A stretch of DNA of 64,000 nt from Amphiura filiformis (lineage: Eukaryota > Echinodermata > Ophiuroidea > Amphilepidida > Amphiuridae), in the NCBI RefSeq assembly GCF_039555335.1, contig NC_092646.1:29317780-29381779 (forward strand), given 5' to 3'. Under the pieces are notes generated by a model that was given only the letters and a program-made list of their open reading frames with translations, ran no database searches and had not been told where the DNA came from. Shown one piece after another: positions 37,101 through 46,100 of the stretch (positions are counted from its first letter, which is position 1; each line of letters opens with the position of its first letter). The position numbers and the translations under genes are program-made.

Positions 37101-40100
37101 TATTTTTCTCATCAACATTTTGAAATAAGACGTTCTAAATCGGTATATTTCCGAAGAAATCATCAAAAACAAGTTAATCTTGACTGAACAGTATACCAAC
37201 CATCTTTGGCATATGCAAAGGGGGGGCAAGATTTTTGGCAGGCCGAGGAGGGAGGCAAGTAATTTTTTGGTGGGCTGAGAGGTGGGGGGGCAAGCGATAT
37301 TGGGAGAGCCGTTTGGAAATTTTACCAGTCTAAAGGGGGGGGGTAATTATTTCACAGCCCCTAAAGAGATAGCGAGTCATTGAAAGAAGCTATATATGTA
37401 TCACTCTCACACATGCAATAAGAGGAGCTGCACAAGAACACCCCTACTCCTCTCACAAAACTGTGTGTGTTTTATAGTAAAATTTGTATAAACCGTATAT
37501 TTATGGAGTTTACTTACGGTGCCAAAGTTGCTCCTATAGCCAGCCCATATCTTGTACATACAGCTTGTGGCACTACTCTGAAAGATAAAATATGAAAGAA
37601 ATAAAAGTCAAAGGTCAACCTGGTAAGGGAGAAGAAATCATGGACATCAACAATGGCTGTGTGTCCACAGTTTTTCAGGAATTTTTGGGTGTGTGTCCCA
37701 ATTGTTTGCAGGTCTTTACAATGCACCCCTCACACCCACCCACCCCTAACAAATAAAAATGCCTCTTGTAACTTTTTTTTTGCACACCAAGTGAACACAA
37801 ACATGTTTTAGCCTTGCAAGTGAAGGGTACTAGATCCCCGCCCGTCTCGGTCACAGGGAGGGTTGCAATGGAAATAAAAGGTGGTTCTCACACCATTGTG
37901 CCTATAATGTAGCAGTTGCAAAAACCCTGCAGTGGCAGCTGTTTTAACCCAATGCAGGACAAAGTTTATAGCAATTTAAATCCTGATTAACCCAATTTGA
38001 CCTTTGACCCATGATCCACCTCCAAACTCAAATACTGCCTACATGTATTTGATATACATCTATGCTGTGAAGATGGACACCCATACTCACTTAGTTTGTA
38101 AGCTATCGCATTTACAAGATAGGGATGCATACACACAGACACCTAGCATTTCTATAGCCCCCATCACCAACTCTTATGTGGGGTGCGGGGGACTAATGAA
38201 TATTTTGGAAGTTATAATTTATCATAGGTTAATAAACTAGCTGTCAGAATTCAGGAAGTTTCTGGTTTGCACTAAATCCTACTGAACCAGCCAGTAACCA
38301 CTTCTGACTAAAATAAATAAACAAAACAACAAAATCATATGATATTTGACTATGGGCTTTGTGAAAGAAAATAATTTAACATTCTGTAAATTTCCTGATT
38401 ATTTGTATACACATGTAATATGCAGGGTAATTTTTCTGAATACAAATTTCTGAATTTGATTTATAACTTTTTGTATACAAAGTCATACACTGCATATTTA
38501 GAATTTTTTGACCCCATTTCAATGAATGAATGAACACCCACATTGTGTATTATACTGCTGGTAAAACAACCCGTCCGTCATGAGAATTAGTGCATAAAAT
38601 TGACTGACTGAGTGTGTGATTTGGTTTCAGTTGTTATTTTGGTAGAGTTTATGCACGACCAACCCATCCTATATAAAAGTCTTCACTTTTACCCAGGCCA
38701 GGCCTGACATGCAGGATTTTTTTGGGGGAGGGGGTGCAAATTTGGAAAAAGTGGACTTTTTTCCGGGGGAGGGCAATTTTGTGAAAAGTGTGCCTTCTTC
38801 ACAAAAATTTTGACCTTTTTTATTTTTCGACCAAAACCTGATTTTTTTTTGCTCGCTATAATATAATGCATGCAAATAAGGATTTTTGGGGAATATTTTA
38901 ATACTTTTGCCATTTTTTTTGGGTGTATGGCTGTACCTTGTTATATATCTATTTAGTTTCTGACTAAAATTTGTATGACTTGTATTAGTCAACAGTGGGT
39001 GTTATTCAAAAACATGGATAAACAATAAAACTATTTTGTGTGCAAATCATTTGACCAACATTTGGAATTTGTCCATGGAAAGTACCACTTTGGTTTCCTT
39101 ATTCCTCATAATGAGTACCCTAGGAAAATTAATAATAACCGCTGGCACAGATGTAATTAAACCACTGAGACCCAGTTTAATTTTGCTCATATAAACTTTT
39201 AGTGTGTTGTTTTTTGACAGTGAGTATACATATAAATATACATGTAGTTACAGTCAGTGAACATACATAATAAAAAGTGTTATGTGCACATTTTTTTCAT
39301 GATACAAAATTTCACACATGTTTGCATGAAACTTTCAAACAAACACAAATATTTGTTTTTGCCTGTAGCCTCATAAACAAATGGCATATATTTAAAAACA
39401 AAGGCAGAAAGGTTAATGATCAAAGATTCAAGATTTATATGTTATCTACATTATAGATGTAATATCAAAAACAAACAAACATATATCTATATACATGGAA
39501 AAGAGGAAGCTATGACAAATGATGATACATTGTTAAATATTTGATAATCTGTTAAATTTACTTCGGATATTTCCCAACAAGTAGAGAACAATGAAATGCA
39601 ATTGAACATGAGTTTAGTCACTCCACCCCTATTGTGGGTGGAGTATTCCTTTTCCCCTTTTCTTAACAGTGACTAAATTGCCCTTTAAGATTTTTGTTTA
39701 GTCATTAAAAGCAGATTATCTAAACTTTAGGTTCCTTGGGTTAGTAATGACTTATTTATAATTTTCACAATGATCAAAAACTGTTTCATATCAGATTATT
39801 CAGTTCAGTTACTCCTGGGCAGTCACCACAACCAGAACAAAGCTAAGTGAGTTGAAACATTTTCCAGTATTTTGATATTATTTTTTATTTCATATAATTA
39901 TTATATTTATATTACTATTTATAAAGTGATGTATGAAGTAAAAAATTTTTTAGTGACAATGTATGTATAGTATTTAAGATAAGTAACAGGGGTTTTCAAT
40001 AGGCCGCCAAAGTTCAGATCCTGCCCACCGACCAATTGTGGTTGGCCCTTGAACAGGTCTGAAATGTAGAGTAAACACAGCAAACCAAGATGCACTTGCC

Positions 40101-43100
40101 CCAAAAATGTAATCTTAAGGCTACACGATCTATTGTTGGTCGAAGCAGCCGAAAAATCATTTTAATTATCAAAATCAATATATTATTGACAAATAACACT
40201 TTGATGTTTTGCAAAAGTTCATTCTACAAATCATAGACGGTACTTTGAAAACTTACTTAATTTATTGTTGGGAATAAGTTATGTACGTTTTACAAAAGTG
40301 TTGTTGTTTCAGTCCTCTTTACAACATAACTCAAGAACCACAGGACCTACAAGGGTATATCTGTGATTGATATTTGAATTCTTCTTCACACTCGCTACGA
40401 AATGATCAATGCAATTTTTGCCAAAGCTCACTAGCATTCGCAAGATGCTGTGAACTACCAAATCGCAACAGTTTAAAATAGCTGCTAACCTTAAATGATT
40501 TTGGCCCTCTGTGGCCCATGAGCGAATATAATTGAGAGCCCCTGGTATACATGTAGAACAACTTCTCTGAATTTGGCACCTTTTCACATTTTGGACCAAT
40601 CACATATGAACCCAAAAAAGTGGGTAATGGTGAATCCAACGGACAAGGACACATCAAGGATTAATAAGTTATTTCTACAAGTTTGGCACTTCTGTGGGCC
40701 TTGGAACTGGTAATTTTTGGCTATCAAACTTTACCTTCTTCTATAATGCCTACATTTCCTGTTTTGTCCCCCCCCCCCTCTGCGTACCGCCTAGTCTGTA
40801 TTATACTTGCTTCCCCACATCAAGTTGGTGTACCTTGCTCTCTTTCTTTCCAAACATGAACCACTTTCTATGATTTATACCAAAAAGGAAATGCATCCCA
40901 GGCCAAATATTTACTAGGGTTAAGAAAAAAAACCCACAAATTTGATGGGTTAAAGAGTAAGGTTGAGGCTGTCTATCATTTCACCCACCATCAACACACC
41001 TACTAATATTTTTCAATGCATGCTGACTCATTAGTATAAGAGTATATGACTGGTAAACCAAAAGTTTGAAATTGCTGAATGATCCGATGCTGGATCTGGG
41101 GATTTCCCCTAGAGAGCTGCATCCAGGAACTCACATGTCACAAATCACATGTACCAGTCTACCCACATGTTGAAGCCATTTTGAAACCATATACTTCTTT
41201 TAACTTTAATAACATTGTAAAAAAAAATTAATATAAACCAAACATAATTTTGTTTAGTATTCTGACATCAGCATATATGCATTACTATAAAAAATAGCCA
41301 AATAAATCTAGAAGATAAAAAAAGCTAATAAATTAGTAATAAATTCATTAATACTAATAGCTTCATATAATATTATACTAGCTACCGGGTGTCCCAAAAA
41401 AAGGTTACATGTAGATTTTTGAAAATAATCTAAGTTAAAGTTGACAAACATAAATATCCTTTTCATGACATAATCTATGTACCCTCTACTAGTACCCCTG
41501 TGAATGTCAAGTTCACAACCTACGTGCTTAATCTGCATTCCACGCATTCCTGAGCAAGCTCTTTACGCGACATAATGGAACACAAGGTTCATTATACCAC
41601 CTTCACAGCCACCGTGTATTTGGCGGGGCACATGAGTAGGCCCAGCCATAGCATGGCAGATGCAGTATTTTATTCTGATAAATAAAGAATAGAACTTGTT
41701 CAGTTTTGTTTCAAGAGTTCAGTCAGAAATGTAAAACAAACAGCAGCGATTTCAAGTCAACAAAATCCAAACAAGGCCTGAATGCAAAATATTGTTATTC
41801 ATTTCACTATGTTGATGACATGAGATACAGCGTGCAGAACTGCTTTCACCAAAAGCGTGTTCTTCTCTAAAGACCACCTTCCTTTATTTGTAACCACCAA
41901 GAGTCAAGAAGTTCTAAAACTGATTTATTTTCAGTGTATACAATATTTTATTTTTAAATATGTTTCTTTTGTTCAATAAGTTCAACAATGAAAAATAAGA
42001 GAAACATAAAAGGTGATAAAGAAAAAAATCTGAAAATAAAGGTGTGCGTGTGTTCAACTTTCGTTGTGCGATATTTTGATGGTTAGCGACTCTTGACACC
42101 CCTGTCATCTTGCGCTCATAAGTGAAGTTGCTTTTAAGATACGGAATTGAAACTTAGCTATCAGTTACAGGAAGGATCATTAAATAATATCTGAAAAAAT
42201 GACATTGTTTTGTTGTACCATCACAAAATGCGGTTCATTTTCTACATGTAACCTTTTTATGGGACACCTTGTATATAGTATCAGAACAGTATCCAGGGGT
42301 GTGAGAGGCCTAAGACAAAAAGAGAGGAAAATCACTAAAATAGCTGAAATACAGCGTATCCGAGTAAAAATGCCAAATATGGGCTGAAAATAAAAAACAT
42401 ATAAATTTTGGCAATTTACAAATCTGAACTTTCACACCCCTGAATATAAAAGGGTTTTACATTTATACCGCTGCCAATAGGACATATCACACTAGTTATT
42501 TAGCTGCCAAAAATAATGGTAACAATATATGACTACCCTGTAAAAGCTCCTCATTTTACACTTGGGTGCAGTGGGCAATTTGTCTTTTAGTTTTTATTTC
42601 AAAATAAAAGAGACAGCAACTGCCCCCTTCCCCCATCCACCACACACAACCAATAAATATGCCAGATTATTTTAGTCTATGGATAGACTCTAATTATAAA
42701 GGATTCCCTGACACGGTTACCTACAATGTATAAGGAAGTAGCATCATGAGTATACTCTTGTTTGTTTTGGTTGTGAAGCATTACATAACGTTCAATAGTT
42801 GTAAATAATGTTTATGTACATGTAACAGTATACATTGTACCAACTAAACCTACCAATGTGTATACATGCTGTTGAAGTGGAAATTTTTGCACTTTTTATT
42901 TTCGTGCTCCAAGTTGCTACCGTGAAAATAACAACACATGAATATATTCATTTAGTGTATAGGCCAATGTAAGGGAACTCAGAATCACAAATTTAAAAAC
43001 AAGGGAAACGGTTCAAAATTGGCAAAGTGTGAAAAATTAATTGTGTGAAAATTTCCACTTTTACAGTATTATGTCCCTTTGAGTTTCACATTAGCAGGAA

Positions 43101-46100
43101 ACTTTGTGTTATTTCCCCTGAAAATCTGCAATGATATTTTTATAATAATTTTAAAATATTATTTTAAATATATTGATCACATATATACCAGCAAAATGAT
43201 AGAAAAAGGATATAATCATTTTCCATTTTCAGAGTAATAAAAAAGTTCATTTATCACAATATACACACATTTCACAATTTATGGAATATTTTTTATATTG
43301 ATTCCTTTTGCATTATGTAGAATACTAGAATTCCATGTGGACACGAGTAGAGATTGACCAGCAAAGTGAAATAATTAACAACATTTGGTGAGTATAAATA
43401 AAATAGTAAATACTATGATTTATAATGGCTGGTAAGCAGACACTCAAGATTTTTCTATACGTTTATCGTTACCGGGCAACTTAGATACATCATTTTCTTC
43501 AAAAGGCGATACTTATATTATTGGATAGTCGATTTATTGATTATTATTGACATATCAACGGTCCTTAATGACCGGGGGATTTATTATCCAATGGATCTCA
43601 CGGTGCTGTTGTGGGAAAAAACAGTGATATAGGAAGAGGTGCAAATTTTTAGAATGCAGGAAGAATTTAGATTAAGTTCAAATGAGGCTGTACCATTGAA
43701 ACTTGCCCAGGTGTCCACTTGTAAATTTCACCTAAAGTCATTGGCAAAGATACATTTGGAATGTTAACGTTTCGTCCGTCGTTTATAATGTCAATCAAAC
43801 TTACTACAGCCTGTGATTGGTTAGTTGATGAGATATTCATCTGGAGCCTTCAGTGGAGAAAAGGAATCATGGTGGACAATGATATTACAAGGCAAAAACC
43901 AACTTTTATAGGCATTGTTGACAGGGTGTCTTCAAAAAAGAAAGTTTCCTATACTAAAATATAACTTTTGAGATGGTTTGTATACATCAATCCGAGAAGC
44001 GTTTACTGTATTTGGCCCTCTATTGATGGAGCCACAAATGTGCGGGAGATTTAATTTGTTCAATCAATTCATGATTGTGCATTGAAAATCACTGTTGTGT
44101 ACAATTCTGTATAGCACACTTACAAGTAATTGATAGCACCCCGACCTTGGTACACTGCAGTTTACGTCAGTGACACCGCAGTAATGGCCTAGTCGGATTG
44201 GTGTATCAGTTCGGGGGCACTCGTAATAACCGGACGTCTCTGATTTCAAAGACGGGTCAGTGATTTCACATACGGGGGTCTGTGATATCACATACATCGA
44301 GCTTTGTTGACAGCTCGGCGCTCGATGCAGCACATCGGAACGAAGCTGAGTGTATTACAATAAGCTTTCCTATATGTTTAGCAAATATCTACCTGTACAA
44401 AAATTATATCTATCTGTGCAAATTCGGACAAATGGTCCCAGAACACACTTAGATTGCAATGGCTAAAATCAAATGTTTTGAAGTAAAAAAAATCCCAATT
44501 TTACTATCCAATTCATGAATTGGATAGTAAAATTAACAGGCACTCAACATGCTCAACTTGGGCTAGCTACAACCCTGATAAGGCCTATGCACAAAATTAT
44601 TCCCACTGCGCTGGCACGTTCATCAAAATTACTTATATCGTTTGCGACTGGGTTTTGAAACTAGGGAGTATGTGATTTATGAGACGTCTCTGAAATATGA
44701 TACTGTTATGTGACATGACGCTTCAAGAGTACCGGTACTTGATATCAGAGACGTCTTTGAATTAGCAGTGCCCCCGAACTGGTATACCTTTGAGTCTTAT
44801 GAGTATATTTTGCATTATATGAGTATATGTTTTTAAAGTCTTGTCCACCTACCTCTGCTGTAAATATATATCAAAATACTAGCCATCTTGCAGACAGCCC
44901 TGCTGACTTGGTTGGCATGGCTTACAGGAGTACAGAAAATTGCTGATACAAATTTTCATCACGTAGCTACTCTCAACAACTTCAAGTTCTCAATCTATTA
45001 TAGGCTCCCATTAGTTATCTTTTAGCTGCTAGTGGCAGCTATACAGATCCATATTTGGGGGTTAGATGGCTTTGCCAGTTATAGTTTGTTTCTTTGCTGA
45101 CTATCGCTTTTTGAGTACAGGCTAAACTTTAGAATACCCTACCACATTTCACCATCACTGAAGCTACCTTAGTTACATGTAAAACGCAGCTACACAGATA
45201 GCACAAAACTTGGAGATACAATTATATAAAAGCAGTACATTGAATGATGTTTGAATTAAAAGGGCATTTTTGTGATCCATAGCCTCATCCCCCACTTTTC
45301 TCCAAAAAAAATTGAAATTTTTATGTACAAAAAGATTCTTGCAGATTAATTTGTTTAGCAAAAATATCGCTAAATTTGATTACGTTCTGGTACACCAGAA
45401 CGAAATTACAATAGTGGCCTATGGAGCAGTGTAATACACATAATTATACATAACGCAAAATCGGAATCAACTGAAATTTTGGGAATAAGCTTTTTGTGTG
45501 GATATCTTCTGAAAAGTGTCATAAAAAGAGGATACTAGGATCATGAAATACTCCTTTAAGTAAAATACTTACTCGCCAAATATCAAGACAGCCGTAACAG
45601 ACACAGCAATAGCAACAATTGGATTTGTGATTCGATCTAGAAATATTGGCATAGACTCTACAGCAGCTGCATTAGCCAGCAGCAATGTGACCAATAGTAG
45701 ATGGTGTTTCTCTATCAATGGTGTGATGCGTTTAGCGTATACGCGTTCCTCTTTCTTGCCTCCAGATGCCAGCACCTTAAGACTTGTGAGGTCTAGAGAC
45801 AGGAGACCCATTGTGAGACCAGACATTAGTCCTGTGGATGATAAAAACAGAATACTTTAACCCAGGCTTCCTCAAATAGGTTTGTTGTAAAAATAAAAGA
45901 AAACTGCAAAGCGCCACTCAATGGCTGTGAATGTGTTTTAGCACGGGCGGGTGGTGGTGGTGGTGGGGGAGTCAGAGGGGTGTCCCGCCTCTAAAGCTAT
46001 TGATTTTTTGAAATTTGATCTACATATTTTGAGGGCAGAATGGCAGTCAGGAAGGGCATTAGCCGCAGTCTGTGACCCTCACGAACTTAGCGAGCGCGTA

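Noticed and set aside
44064-44333. Cys-rich minus ORF (CGVTDVNCSVPRSGC) as an EGF-like exon
   Set aside because: The Cys spacing does not fit EGF, and it lies across the end of an inverted-repeat element.
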